Notes under the pieces: generated by a model | What the model saw: only the letters and a program-made list of their open reading frames with translations | Told to the model about the DNA's origin: nothing | Database searches by the model: none | Made by a program: the position numbers and the translations under genes | Part shown: piece by piece, positions 34,268-42,624 of the stretch | Layout: each line of letters starts with the position of its first letter | Position numbering within the stretch: the stretch's first letter is position 1 | Source: Ornithinimicrobium avium | Lineage (GTDB): Bacteria; Actinomycetota; Actinomycetes; Actinomycetales; Dermatophilaceae | NCBI RefSeq assembly: GCF_003351765.1 | Contig: NZ_CP031229.1 | Coordinates: 1,488,001 to 1,552,000 of the forward strand | Length of the DNA stretch: 64,000 bases | Reading direction: 5' to 3'

Positions 34268-35317
34268 CTAGCGGGTGGCCGAGCCCAGGACGGTGCGGTG
34301 CAGGACCCGCAGGTCGTCCACGCAGGCGCCGGCGCCGCGGACGACGGCGTGCTGGGGCTCGTCGGCGACGCGGACCGGGACCCCCAGCTCGTGGCGCAGC
34401 CGCTCGGTCCAGCCGCGCAGCAGCGCCCCGCCGCCGGTGAGGACGACGCCGCTGTCGAGCAGGTCACCGGCGAGCTCCGGCGGGCAGACGTCGAGGACCA
34501 GCCGGACCACCTCCACGACCTGGGCGGTGACCGGCTCGATCATCCGGCGCACCTCCTCGCCGCCCAGCTCGACGGTGCGCGGCAGGCCGGTGGACAGGTC
34601 GCGGCCGCGCACCCGCACCGTCAGCTCCTCGGCCAGCGGCCAGACCGACCCCGCGCGGACCTTGATGTCCTCGGCCGAGCGCTCGCCGAGCAGCAGGTCG
34701 TGGCTCTCCTTGACGCCGCGGACGACCGCCTCGGCGACCTCGTCGCCGCCGACGCGCAGGCTGCGGGCGTTGACCACGCCGCCCAGGGAGATGACGGCCA
34801 CGTCGGTCGTGCCGCCGCCCATGTCGACGACGAGCGAGGCCGTGGACGACTCCACCGGCAGCCCGGCACCGATCGCGGCGGCCATGACCTCCTCGACGAC
34901 GTGCACGCTGCGGGCGCCGCAGCGCAGGGCCGCGTCCTCCAGGGCCCGGCGCTCGACCGCGGTGACGCCGCTGGGCACGCCTACGACGGTGCGCGGCCGC
35001 ACCAGCCGGGAGGGGCGCACGCGGCCGACGAAGTGGCGCAGCATCTGCTCGGTGACCTCGGCGTCGGTGACGACGCCGTCGGACAGCGGCCGCAGGGTGA
35101 CGACGCGCTCCGGGGTGCGGCCGAGCATCTCCTGGGCGGCCGTGCCGGCGGCGACCAGGCGGCCGGTACGGGTGTCGACGGCGACCAGGCTCGGCTCGTC
35201 GAGGACGACCCCGCGGCCGCGGACGTGCACCTGCGTGGTCGCGGTGCCGAGGTCGACGGCGAGGTCGCGGCCCAGCAGCAGCCTCCCCCCGTCGGTCCCG
35301 CCCGCTGCCGTGCCCAC
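34268..35317 (-). CDS. mreB: Rod-shape-determining protein MreB
   Basis: This 349-residue actin-like ATPase polymerises on the membrane and guides lateral wall growth. It has the phosphate-1 motif LAVDLGTATTQVHVRGRG, then VVGVPSGVTAVERRAL, VVDMGGGTTDVAVISLGG and the adenosine motif GVVLTGGGALLRG. Start GTG 35317 lies 6 nt after TACGAT on the minus strand. It heads mreB-mreC-mreD-mrdA. Confidence 0.95.
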   Translation of the reverse strand: MGTAAGGTDGGRLLLGRDLAVDLGTATTQVHVRGRGVVLDEPSLVAVDTRTGRLVAAGTAAQEMLGRTPERVVTLRPLSDGVVTDAEVTEQMLRHFVGRVRPSRLVRPRTVVGVPSGVTAVERRALEDAALRCGARSVHVVEEVMAAAIGAGLPVESSTASLVVDMGGGTTDVAVISLGGVVNARSLRVGGDEVAEAVVRGVKESHDLLLGERSAEDIKVRAGSVWPLAEELTVRVRGRDLSTGLPRTVELGGEEVRRMIEPVTAQVVEVVRLVLDVCPPELAGDLLDSGVVLTGGGALLRGWTERLRHELGVPVRVADEPQHAVVRGAGACVDDLRVLHRTVLGSATR

Positions 35318-35329
35318 CCGGAGATCGTA
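35318..35329 (-). promoter_or_regulatory. Leaderless -10 element of mreB
   Basis: TACGAT on the minus strand (complement of 35324-35329) lies 6 nt before the mreB GTG. Confidence 0.5.
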
Positions 35330-35386
35330 GACAACGCCGCCGACGGATCGCCGGGGGCTCGCGGGCGGACCGTTGCTCGGGACGAG

Positions 35387-36373
35387 TCAGCCCGGGACGA
35401 CGGTCCGCACGGTGCCGGCGACCGGCACCCTGGAGACCTTGGGACCGGCGGCCAGGCAGGTGAGGCGGGCCGGCTCGCGGTCGTGCTCGCGCACCTCGAC
35501 CTCGACCTCGCGACCGTCTCCCACGCGCAGCCGCACGAGGGTCGCGGTCGCCTCGCCGTCCGCAGGCTCCAGCGGCTCGGTCCCGGTCGGCACCACCGAC
35601 CCCCAGGGCAGCGGGCCGAGCTGGTCGTGCACCGCGACGACCGCCGCCTGCACCGGACGTGGGCGGCCCACCACACCCCTTAGGTGTGCCGTGTCCGGCG
35701 TCCCGTGCCCGTGCGCCTCCAGCACCCGCTCGGCGGCAGCGACGTCGAGGCCGCCGTAGGTCGCGCCGTCGGGCAGCAGCACCATGTTGGCGGCGAACCG
35801 GTCGCCGCCGGTGTGCGAGCACTCCCAAGTCTGCTCCGGCCGGGAGGCGGCCAGCGCGCTCGCGACGGGGCGGCCGCGCACTGCGCAGCAGACGTCCTTC
35901 TTGGCGTGCGTGCAGACCAGCACGATGGGTTCGTCGTCCCCGCCGGGCACGCCGGTCGCGCCGACGTCGGTGCCCTCCTCCTGCCAGCGGGCCAACTGGT
36001 CCAGCCGGTCCAGGCCGGCGAGCAGCTCGGCCGGGTAGGCGTACGTCCCCCAGGTGACGCGGTGACCGGCCGGCGCGAGGGTGTCGACGACGCACCAGGC
36101 GCGCAGGTAGCAGACCGAGGAGCTCTGCCGCCCGGGCCGCCGGATCAGCATGACGCGCGCCCCGAGCGCGGCCGCCCGCTCCAGGACCTCCGCCTTGACG
36201 TCGTCCGGCAGCGGCGTCGAGGGGAAGCCGTCGTAGGCCCAGCCGCTCTCCTGCTCCACGAGCAGGAACCTGGCCTGCCACGGTGCGGTGCCCACCATCG
36301 GGTCCTGGCGCTCGCGCGCGGCGTCGCTGCAGCGCGGCCCGGGCCGGGTCGCGGCGGGGTCGGGAGTGGCCAT
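35387..36373 (-). CDS. Sucrase/ferredoxin-like family protein
   Basis: This 328-residue protein has a thioredoxin-like ferredoxin fold. It has LVCTHAKKDVCCAVRGRP and WECSHTGGDRFAANMVLLPDG, the Cys/His pattern of the Aim32/sucrase-ferredoxin family, in which a 2Fe-2S cluster is held by Cys and His. The C-terminal 90 residues are beta-rich and unassigned. Its role is not known in bacteria. The ATG at 36373 has CACACT 7 nt upstream and is chosen over an earlier in-frame start at 36400. Confidence 0.82.
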   Translation of the reverse strand: MATPDPAATRPGPRCSDAARERQDPMVGTAPWQARFLLVEQESGWAYDGFPSTPLPDDVKAEVLERAAALGARVMLIRRPGRQSSSVCYLRAWCVVDTLAPAGHRVTWGTYAYPAELLAGLDRLDQLARWQEEGTDVGATGVPGGDDEPIVLVCTHAKKDVCCAVRGRPVASALAASRPEQTWECSHTGGDRFAANMVLLPDGATYGGLDVAAAERVLEAHGHGTPDTAHLRGVVGRPRPVQAAVVAVHDQLGPLPWGSVVPTGTEPLEPADGEATATLVRLRVGDGREVEVEVREHDREPARLTCLAAGPKVSRVPVAGTVRTVVPG

Positions 36374-36465
36374 GTCCGCCAGTGTGTCAGCCGCGTGCAA
36401 GAGGTCGGAGAGCGGCCGGGGACGCGCCGGGCGGGCCGGGACCCGGGCCGCCGGGGTCGGAACGG

Positions 36466-36756
36466 CTAGCGGTCGTCCGCGTCGCTGTCCTCACCCTCCC
36501 TCTCCCCGACGGCGCCGGTGGTGGCCTCGCGTTCGCCCTCGCCGCCGCCGGAGGCGACGTCGGCACCGCCGTCGGCGTCCCCGGCCCGCTCCTCCTCGCC
36601 GCCGGTGGTCTCGGCCGTCTCGCCCTCGAGCAGGGCACCGCCCCCCGGCGCCGCCTGCATCGACTCGAAGGCGTCCGCCACGTGGTCCTGGTCCAGCCCC
36701 GAGTCACGGAACTCCCCCGTGCCCCGCTCGACCGGCTGCTCGTCCTGGGTGCTCAT
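36466..36756 (-). CDS. Small acidic, low-complexity protein
   Basis: This 96-residue protein is rich in Glu, Asp and Gly and has no hydrophobic core after residue 50; it is probably disordered. The first part reads VERGTGEFRDSGLDQDHVADAFESM. A good AGGAGG lies 7 nt before the ATG. It is 137 bp downstream of the CHAT gene on the same strand, so it may belong to that operon. No family is recognised. Confidence 0.6.
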   Translation of the reverse strand: MSTQDEQPVERGTGEFRDSGLDQDHVADAFESMQAAPGGGALLEGETAETTGGEEERAGDADGGADVASGGGEGEREATTGAVGEREGEDSDADDR

Positions 36757-36892
36757 GCTGCGCCTCCTGTGCGTGCGGGACGGCGGGGTGCCGCCGTCCG
36801 TCCTCACTGTGCTCAGCCCACGGGGGCTGCGCAACCGGAACCGGTCGGGTCGGGGCCGGCGGCCCGCATATACCTCGCCGCGGGCGCGACGG

Positions 36893-39316
36893 TCAGGAGT
36901 CGGCGCGCCAGGAGCCGCCGAGCGTCTGGAAGGCGCCGGCCATGGGGTCATCGCAGCCGGCCGCCGCGAGCGCGAGGGCATCGGCGCCGTCCTCGCCGGC
37001 CCGCAGCCGCTCGTGGTAGTCCCCCATCACCGCCGCCGCGGTCGCGTCGGGCACCTTGCAGGGCGAGGCCACGACACTGCCGACGCCGAGCGTGAGCAGC
37101 CCGGTCGCCAGGCCGAGGTGGGAGACCGGCGCACGGCGACGGGAGCGCCCCGCCTCGCAGGCGGAGATGACCACGAGCGAGGACCGGATCTGCGCGCCCT
37201 CCAGGTCGCAGAGGAAGACGGGGCCGTCCGCCATCCACAGCGAGGAGAAGACCGGGCTCTCCGGGTGGTGCGTGCCGTGGGCGGACACGTGCACCACGTC
37301 GCTGGACTCCAGGGCCGCGCGCACGTCCTGGGCGGCTGCGTCCAGGTCCGGCAGGCAGGGCCGGTCGTCCTCCCAGGCCGCGGCCACCCGCTCCGCCTCC
37401 TCCGCCGCCGAGGGCAGGCCGGGACCGGCGACGACGCTGACCCGCGGCGAGCGGACCCTCGTGGTGCCGTCGAGCCAGGCGCTCAGGCTCGGCACCACGG
37501 TGGTCGGCAGCCCGACCCGCCCCGGCACCATGCCCCAGGGCACCGAGGTCAGCCCGTCGCACGGGACGACGACGGCCCGCTCCCCCAGGTCCAGGGGCGC
37601 CAGCACCGTGTCGCGGTAGCGCTGCAGCGTGCTCGCCAGCGAGGCGCGCACGACCCCGGCGAGGGGCCCGTCGAGCACCGAGGCCGCCGCCGAGAGGTCG
37701 GCGCCGAGGCGGCGCGCCAGCTCGTCCAGGTCGGCGTCCGTGCCCAGCTCCACCAGCCGGCTGCGGCCGCGACGCACGACCACGGCCGCCAGCGAGCCTC
37801 GACCCCGCACGAACGCCGCCAGGTCCGTGTCCCGCTCGCCGAGCTCCGCGACGACGCGCCGGACGACGTCCCGCGGTCGTGCCGCGGAGGTGGCCCGACC
37901 GGAGGCGGTCTGCCCGGAGGCGGTCTGCCCGGAGGGCCCGGACGTCGGCGTCCGGGTGCCCTGCGCCGACCAGAACCGCCCGGCCAGGTCGATCTCCAGG
38001 GACCGGATCCGCTCGAGGACCTCCGCGTCGCCCGGGTCGGAGCGTGCCTCCGCGCGCAGCCGGCGCAGCGTCACGACGCCCTCGGCCAGCTCGGGGTCGG
38101 CCGGCGGCCGCACCGGGGGCGGCTCGCTGGCGAGGGAGCGCCACCGTTCCAGGGCCACGAGGAGCGCCGGAGGGCGGGCGGAGCGGGCCAGCTCGACGTC
38201 CAGCTGCTCCAGCGGGCCCGCGTGCAGCGTCACCGCCGCCCGCAGGTCCAGGCTGCTGCTCACCGAGCGGGACCTGCGCAGGTCGTCGGCCGCCACCCGC
38301 AGCTGCCGCGCCGCCGCCGCGTGGTCGCCGCGGTGCCCGGCGGCCATCGCCGACACCCGCCGCCAGCGCATCCGGGTCTCCAGGCCGCCCCGCCCCGCGT
38401 GCCGGGAGAGCCGCGCGGCCAGGGCGGAGACGGTGTCCCAGTCGCCGGTGCGGGCCGCCGCCTCCGCGGCCATCAGACGTGCCTCGTAGAGGCGGCGCGG
38501 GTCCCCTGAGCTGCCCAGGTCCTCGGCGAGGGCGAGCGCGTCCGCGGCCAGGCCCCTGGACGGACGCGCCTGCGCGCCACGGGCCTGCAGCATGATGACC
38601 TCGGCGCGCCGCTGCCAGCCGGTCACGCCCCGCCTGCCGAACTCCCGGCGGGCCCGTCGCGCCCGGGCCAGCGCCTCGGCCGGGTCGCCCAGCAGGATCA
38701 GGGCCCGGGCCAGCTCGAGCTCGATCTCGCCCTGGACCTGGTGCTGCTCGCGGTCCCGGCCCTCGTCGGCCGCCCGGTCCAGCAGCTCGACGGCCTCGCT
38801 GACCAGGCCGGCCTCGAGCAGGACCCGGCCACGGTCCAGCCAGGCCACCGCGCGGGAGATGTCTACCGGGAGCCGGTCCGCCTCGAGCATGATCCGCAGC
38901 GCGCGCGGCAGGTCCCCGGCCAGCTGCGCGGCGCAGCCCAGGTTGTGCCGCGCCATGAACTCCTGGCGCACCATGGCGTGCTCGGCCGACAGCGCCGCGG
39001 CCTCGGCGAAGTCCTCTGCCGCCCCCGCGGCCCGCCCCAGTTCCATGCGGACCATCCCCCGGGACAGGAGCACCACGAACCGGTCGCGGGGCGCCATACC
39101 CGTGCCACCGGCGATAGCCAGATCCAGCTCGGTCAACGCCTCGAGGGGGCGGCCGGAGCGGCCCAGGAGCATCGCGGTCTGGGAGTGGCAGATCGCGACG
39201 AGGTCCGGGCCGAGGTGCGCCTCGGCCAGGGCCAGCGCCCGGTGCGAGAGCGCGAGGGCGTCCTCGGTGCCCTGCCGCTCGGCCCGGGTGCCGCTCAGCG
39301 CGAGCAGGGCCCGCAC
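36893..39316 (-). CDS. TPR-CHAT protease-like protein
   Basis: This protein of at least 807 residues has TPR-like helical repeats over about residues 1-430 (for example LVAICHSQTAMLLGRSGRPLEALTELD). It ends with a CHAT (caspase-like) domain from about 560. The catalytic dyad is seen as VVHVSAHGTH (His about 680) and LVVISACEAGR (Cys about 720). CHAT domains are cysteine proteases often in immune or stress circuits; type III-E Csx29 is a TPR-CHAT. Coding-like TPR sequence continues upstream in frame to a CTG at 39457 preceded by GAGGAGG, so the protein may be 47 residues longer. It is the fourth gene of the subtilase-sigma-unknown-CHAT operon. Confidence 0.88.
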   Translation of the reverse strand: MRALLALSGTRAERQGTEDALALSHRALALAEAHLGPDLVAICHSQTAMLLGRSGRPLEALTELDLAIAGGTGMAPRDRFVVLLSRGMVRMELGRAAGAAEDFAEAAALSAEHAMVRQEFMARHNLGCAAQLAGDLPRALRIMLEADRLPVDISRAVAWLDRGRVLLEAGLVSEAVELLDRAADEGRDREQHQVQGEIELELARALILLGDPAEALARARRARREFGRRGVTGWQRRAEVIMLQARGAQARPSRGLAADALALAEDLGSSGDPRRLYEARLMAAEAAARTGDWDTVSALAARLSRHAGRGGLETRMRWRRVSAMAAGHRGDHAAAARQLRVAADDLRRSRSVSSSLDLRAAVTLHAGPLEQLDVELARSARPPALLVALERWRSLASEPPPVRPPADPELAEGVVTLRRLRAEARSDPGDAEVLERIRSLEIDLAGRFWSAQGTRTPTSGPSGQTASGQTASGRATSAARPRDVVRRVVAELGERDTDLAAFVRGRGSLAAVVVRRGRSRLVELGTDADLDELARRLGADLSAAASVLDGPLAGVVRASLASTLQRYRDTVLAPLDLGERAVVVPCDGLTSVPWGMVPGRVGLPTTVVPSLSAWLDGTTRVRSPRVSVVAGPGLPSAAEEAERVAAAWEDDRPCLPDLDAAAQDVRAALESSDVVHVSAHGTHHPESPVFSSLWMADGPVFLCDLEGAQIRSSLVVISACEAGRSRRRAPVSHLGLATGLLTLGVGSVVASPCKVPDATAAAVMGDYHERLRAGEDGADALALAAAGCDDPMAGAFQTLGGSWRADS

Positions 39317-39546
39317 CTGCAGCTCGACCGCCTCCGGCGACCGGTCGCCGTCCAGCCGCTCCAGGGCAGCACCGAGCAGCCGCTCGGCCTCTGCCGGGCG
39401 ACCGGCTGAGTTGGCCGCACGCCCGCGCGCGACCAGGTCCTCGACCGACGGTGCCAGGCTCGGTCCCTCCTCAGCGGCGCGGACGGGTGACGGACGAGGC
39501 GAATGCTACCGGTGCGCCGGTCCCGCGGTGCGGGCGCTGCGCCCGG

Positions 39547-40026
39547 TCAGACCTCGAAGCTGGGCGTGATCACCGGGCGCCGGTCCCCGTCCCGGACGAG
39601 GAGCCGGGTCTGGCCGTGCGGCAGGTCGTCGGCGACGAACCTGCCGGACCCGTCGGCCCGGACCTGCAGGGTCGTCCCGTCGGCCGTGCTCACCTCCACC
39701 TCGGCGCCGCCCCAGGTCAGCCAGCCGTCGAGCCGGGCGCGGTCACGGCCCACCTCGCTGAGCGTGACCATGATCGACAGCTCGTCGGTGCTGAAGCTCA
39801 CCGTGCGCGCCTCGGTCGGGTCGGTCACGGCAGCACGCGTCAGGGCGAGCGGCTCCTCGGTCAGCCGGGCCACCTCGGCGTGCATCTCCCGGACGGTCAG
39901 CGCGAAACCGATCCGGTCGACGAGGTCCGCCGGGCAGGGATCGGTGTGCGACCACAGGGAGTGCAGCGCTTCCAGGATCTCGTGGTCGACGGAGTCCATG
40001 GGCTCCAGTGCGGTGTCTCTGCTCAT
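39547..40026 (-). CDS. Unknown 159-aa protein between sigma factor and CHAT protease
   Basis: The N-terminal half looks helical and acidic (SVDHEILEALHSLWSHTDPCPADLVDRIGFALTV). The C-terminal half is beta-rich with an Ig- or carboxypeptidase-regulatory-like ending (LQVRADGSGRFVADDLPHGQTRLLV). It has no signal peptide and no membrane segment. The ATG is 2 bp after the sigma factor stop, so translation is coupled. Position suggests an anti-sigma, adaptor or CHAT-substrate role; no sequence motif proves this. Confidence 0.75.
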   Translation of the reverse strand: MSRDTALEPMDSVDHEILEALHSLWSHTDPCPADLVDRIGFALTVREMHAEVARLTEEPLALTRAAVTDPTEARTVSFSTDELSIMVTLSEVGRDRARLDGWLTWGGAEVEVSTADGTTLQVRADGSGRFVADDLPHGQTRLLVRDGDRRPVITPSFEV

Positions 40027-40028
40027 CG

Positions 40029-40610
40029 TTATCCTCGTCCTCCCCATCGCGGGTCGCTCGTCAGTGCGGTGCGCAGCTTGTCCAGGCACCGGCCCCGGGT
40101 GGGTCCGATGCTCCCGCGCGGCATGCCCAGGGCCGCGGACACCTGCTCGTAGTCCGGGCGGTGCCAGAAGGCCACCACCCGCAGGAGCTGGTGGCAGCGT
40201 TCCGGCAGCCCGTGCACGTGCTCCCACAGGAGCCGCTGCTGCTCGGTCAGCACCGCCAGCACCTCGGGGCCGGGGTCGGTGGCCCCCGGGTCCACCGTGC
40301 CCGTCTCGTCGTGCTCGGTCTGCCGGTCCTGGCGGGAGACCCGCCAGGCCTCGCGCTTGACGGCCACGACGAGCCAGCCCACGACCGCTTCCGGCTCGCG
40401 GATCTCCTCGGCGTGGTCCACCAGGCGCAGCCACGCCGTCTGGACGACGTCCTCGGCGCCCTCGCGGGCGCATCCGTGGGAGCGGGCGACGTGCCACAGC
40501 AGCGGGGTCAGGGAGTCGACCAGCTCGGCCATCGCCTCGGTCTGCCCGGCCCGGTAGGCCGCGAACGCCTCGGCCACCCGCTGGTGGGCCGCCTCCGGTC
40601 CCGCGCTCAT
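40029..40610 (-). CDS. ECF-type RNA polymerase sigma factor
   Basis: This 193-residue sigma factor has region 2 (AREGAEDVVQTAWLRLVDHAEEI...PEAVVGWLVVAVKREAWRVSR). Region 4 (LPERCHQLLRVVAFWHRPDYEQVSAALGMPRGSIGPTRGRCLDKLR) has the usual helix-turn-helix. It overlaps the subtilase stop by ATGA and precedes the 159-aa gene by 2 bp. No classic membrane anti-sigma factor is adjacent, so control is probably by the unusual neighbours. Confidence 0.92.
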   Translation of the reverse strand: MSAGPEAAHQRVAEAFAAYRAGQTEAMAELVDSLTPLLWHVARSHGCAREGAEDVVQTAWLRLVDHAEEIREPEAVVGWLVVAVKREAWRVSRQDRQTEHDETGTVDPGATDPGPEVLAVLTEQQRLLWEHVHGLPERCHQLLRVVAFWHRPDYEQVSAALGMPRGSIGPTRGRCLDKLRTALTSDPRWGGRG

Positions 40611-42469
40611 GTCGTCCACCCCAGCTCCTCGTCCAGACCCTTCCAGGCCCGCTCCACCATGGCCTGCGGCCTGACGTCCTCGGCGCCGGCCGCGTGCAGC
40701 CGACCGGCCAGCCGTCCGGCGAGCACCGGCGTGGCGAAGCTCGTGCCGCTCCACACCCCGAAGCCGCCGCGCAGGTCGTCCGGGTCGACGGTCGCGCGCG
40801 GGTGGCCGTCTGCCTCCAGCGCGATCGCCGGCCGGGCGGAGGCGTCGAGGCAGGGCAGCGTGCTCACCACGTGCACGCCCTCGCGGAAGGCGGTGACCCA
40901 CGGGCCGGAGTTGGAGAAGGTCGCCACGCTGCGCCCGTCGGGGTTGAGGGCCCCGACGGCGAGGACCGGCAGGTCCTTGTGCTCGGGGCGTCCCGGACCA
41001 TGGGCCCAGGCGGCCGGGTAGAGCGGCCTGCGGGTCGAGTCGTTGCCGACCGCCGCCACGACGACCACCCCGCGGTCGGCGAAGGCCCGCAGCAGGTCCA
41101 GCACCGGGTGGGCGGTCAGCAGGGTGGCGGACTGGTGGTAGAAACCGAGCGACATGGACAGGACGTCCACGACCGTGCCGTCGGCCGACAGGTCCGGCGA
41201 TGACGCGTCCTGGGCGATGCAGTGGCCCACGAGCAGCGCGACCAGGGCCTGGTGGACGTCCCCCTCGGCGGCCGCGCCGCTGATGTCGAGGACCGGCAGC
41301 GCGAGGAGCCGGGCGGAGGGTGCCGTCTGGCGGACGACACCGGCGACGAAGGTGCCGTGCCCGCTCTTCGGGGCGCGCAGACCGACCAGGTCGTCCTCGA
41401 CGCCGACCGTCTCCGGGTCGGGGCCGGGCGGCACGGCCAGCGGGAACCCGGCCAGCGTCCTGGTGACCAAGGACCGGGAGGCGTCGCCGAACCACGGGTG
41501 CGGGCCGAGGCCGGTGTCCGGCACGGCGACCACCGGCGTGCGCGACTTCGGCCTGTCCCGAGGTGCCGGGTCGGCGACGACCAGCGCGACCGGCGTGCGC
41601 GGCGCGACGCCGGCGCTGCCGGTCCCGCCGTGACTCTCCCAGTAGCCGTGGCTCTCCCAGTAGCCCTGGGTCCCCCAGCCCTGCTCACCGGTCGAGGCAC
41701 CGGCCTGGGCGTCACCGCGCGGGGTCCTCGCGTCGGGGTGGGACACGCGGTGGCTCTCCCAGTAGCCCTGGGGTTGCTGCTTCTCGGCGTCCTGCGGCGC
41801 GGCGCCGTCGGCGGCCCGCCCACCCCCGAGGTCGGCGATGTGGCTCTCCCAGTAGCCCTGCGGCTTCGGCCCGGGCTTGGTCCCGTGGCTCTCCCAGTAG
41901 CCCTGCGGCTGCACCTCCAGCGGGATGACGCCGCCGGTGCCGCCGTCCTTCGTGCCGCCCGCCGCCTTCGCGGGACCGGCGGACGCGTCGTCCGTGCCGT
42001 CGGGGCAGGCGAGCATCAGGTGCTCGAGGTCGACCTCCACCTCGGTGCCCAGCTCGGCCCGGGCGGCGAGGAGGATCTCCCAGGCGTCCACCGGGCGGCT
42101 CGGCCCGTCCGAGGCCGGGGTCAGCAGCACCCGGGTCCGGTAGAGGCGGTCCACGAGCTCGCGCAGGTCGCCCTCCAGCTCACCGGTGCGCTTCTCCACG
42201 GCCTCGTCCCGCGGGTCGACGTCCAGCGTGACAGCGAGCCCACGCTGCTCGACGACGCCCCGCAGCCGCTCGACGGTCCCGGCGGCCCGTCCGCCGGGCA
42301 GACCGCTGACCAGCAGGGTCGAGCGGCGGTATGCGGTGGGAGCCAGCCCCCCCGACCACGGGTCCGAGCCGGCAGGCCGCAGGTCGGAGTCCGGGTCGAG
42401 GACCCGGGCGTCGTACTGCGCCAGGGCCCAGGGGTGCACGCGCGGGAGCACGTGGTCTCGCATCGTCAT
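40607..42469 (-). CDS. Intracellular subtilisin-like (S8) peptidase with GYWESH repeats
   Basis: This 620-residue protein has no signal peptide. Residues 1-170 are an unassigned, mostly helical domain. Residues 185-285 hold five GYWESH hexapeptides (starting at 190, 205, 235, 269 and 275), four preceded by Gln. The S8 domain follows: Asp318 (VAVPDTGLG), His371 (GHGTFVAGVV), oxyanion Asn in AVGND and Ser577 (WSGTSFATP). It is the first gene of the operon and overlaps the sigma gene by 4 bp. GGAAGGA lies before the ATG, and TACGCT is a possible -10 further up. The protease may mature itself or process another operon product. Confidence 0.9.
   Translation of the reverse strand: MTMRDHVLPRVHPWALAQYDARVLDPDSDLRPAGSDPWSGGLAPTAYRRSTLLVSGLPGGRAAGTVERLRGVVEQRGLAVTLDVDPRDEAVEKRTGELEGDLRELVDRLYRTRVLLTPASDGPSRPVDAWEILLAARAELGTEVEVDLEHLMLACPDGTDDASAGPAKAAGGTKDGGTGGVIPLEVQPQGYWESHGTKPGPKPQGYWESHIADLGGGRAADGAAPQDAEKQQPQGYWESHRVSHPDARTPRGDAQAGASTGEQGWGTQGYWESHGYWESHGGTGSAGVAPRTPVALVVADPAPRDRPKSRTPVVAVPDTGLGPHPWFGDASRSLVTRTLAGFPLAVPPGPDPETVGVEDDLVGLRAPKSGHGTFVAGVVRQTAPSARLLALPVLDISGAAAEGDVHQALVALLVGHCIAQDASSPDLSADGTVVDVLSMSLGFYHQSATLLTAHPVLDLLRAFADRGVVVVAAVGNDSTRRPLYPAAWAHGPGRPEHKDLPVLAVGALNPDGRSVATFSNSGPWVTAFREGVHVVSTLPCLDASARPAIALEADGHPRATVDPDDLRGGFGVWSGTSFATPVLAGRLAGRLHAAGAEDVRPQAMVERAWKGLDEELGWTT
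41630..41902 (-). repeat. Five in-frame 18-bp repeats encoding GYWESH
   Basis: Copies lie at 41630-41647, 41648-41665, 41750-41767, 41840-41857 and 41885-41902. They are identical at the DNA level except one synonymous change in the first. Spacing between copies is irregular (0 to 84 bp), and the linkers differ completely. They are coding, not CRISPR. Confidence 0.95.
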
Positions 42470-42624
42470 CGGGTGGTCCTTCCCTCGGTCCCAGGTGGCT
42501 CACAGCGTAGTGGTGATGGCGCACCTGCTGCCCGGGTCAGAGGGACGAGCCGCCCGCCAGATACATCGGGCTGAGGAGAAGGGTCGGGCAGGGACCGTCT
42601 GCGGTCACTGCCTGCGCGGTGGGT

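Noticed and set aside
41630..41902. A possible CRISPR or tandem DNA array
   Set aside because: The 18-bp units are in frame, irregularly spaced, inside a protease gene; spacers are coding linkers.
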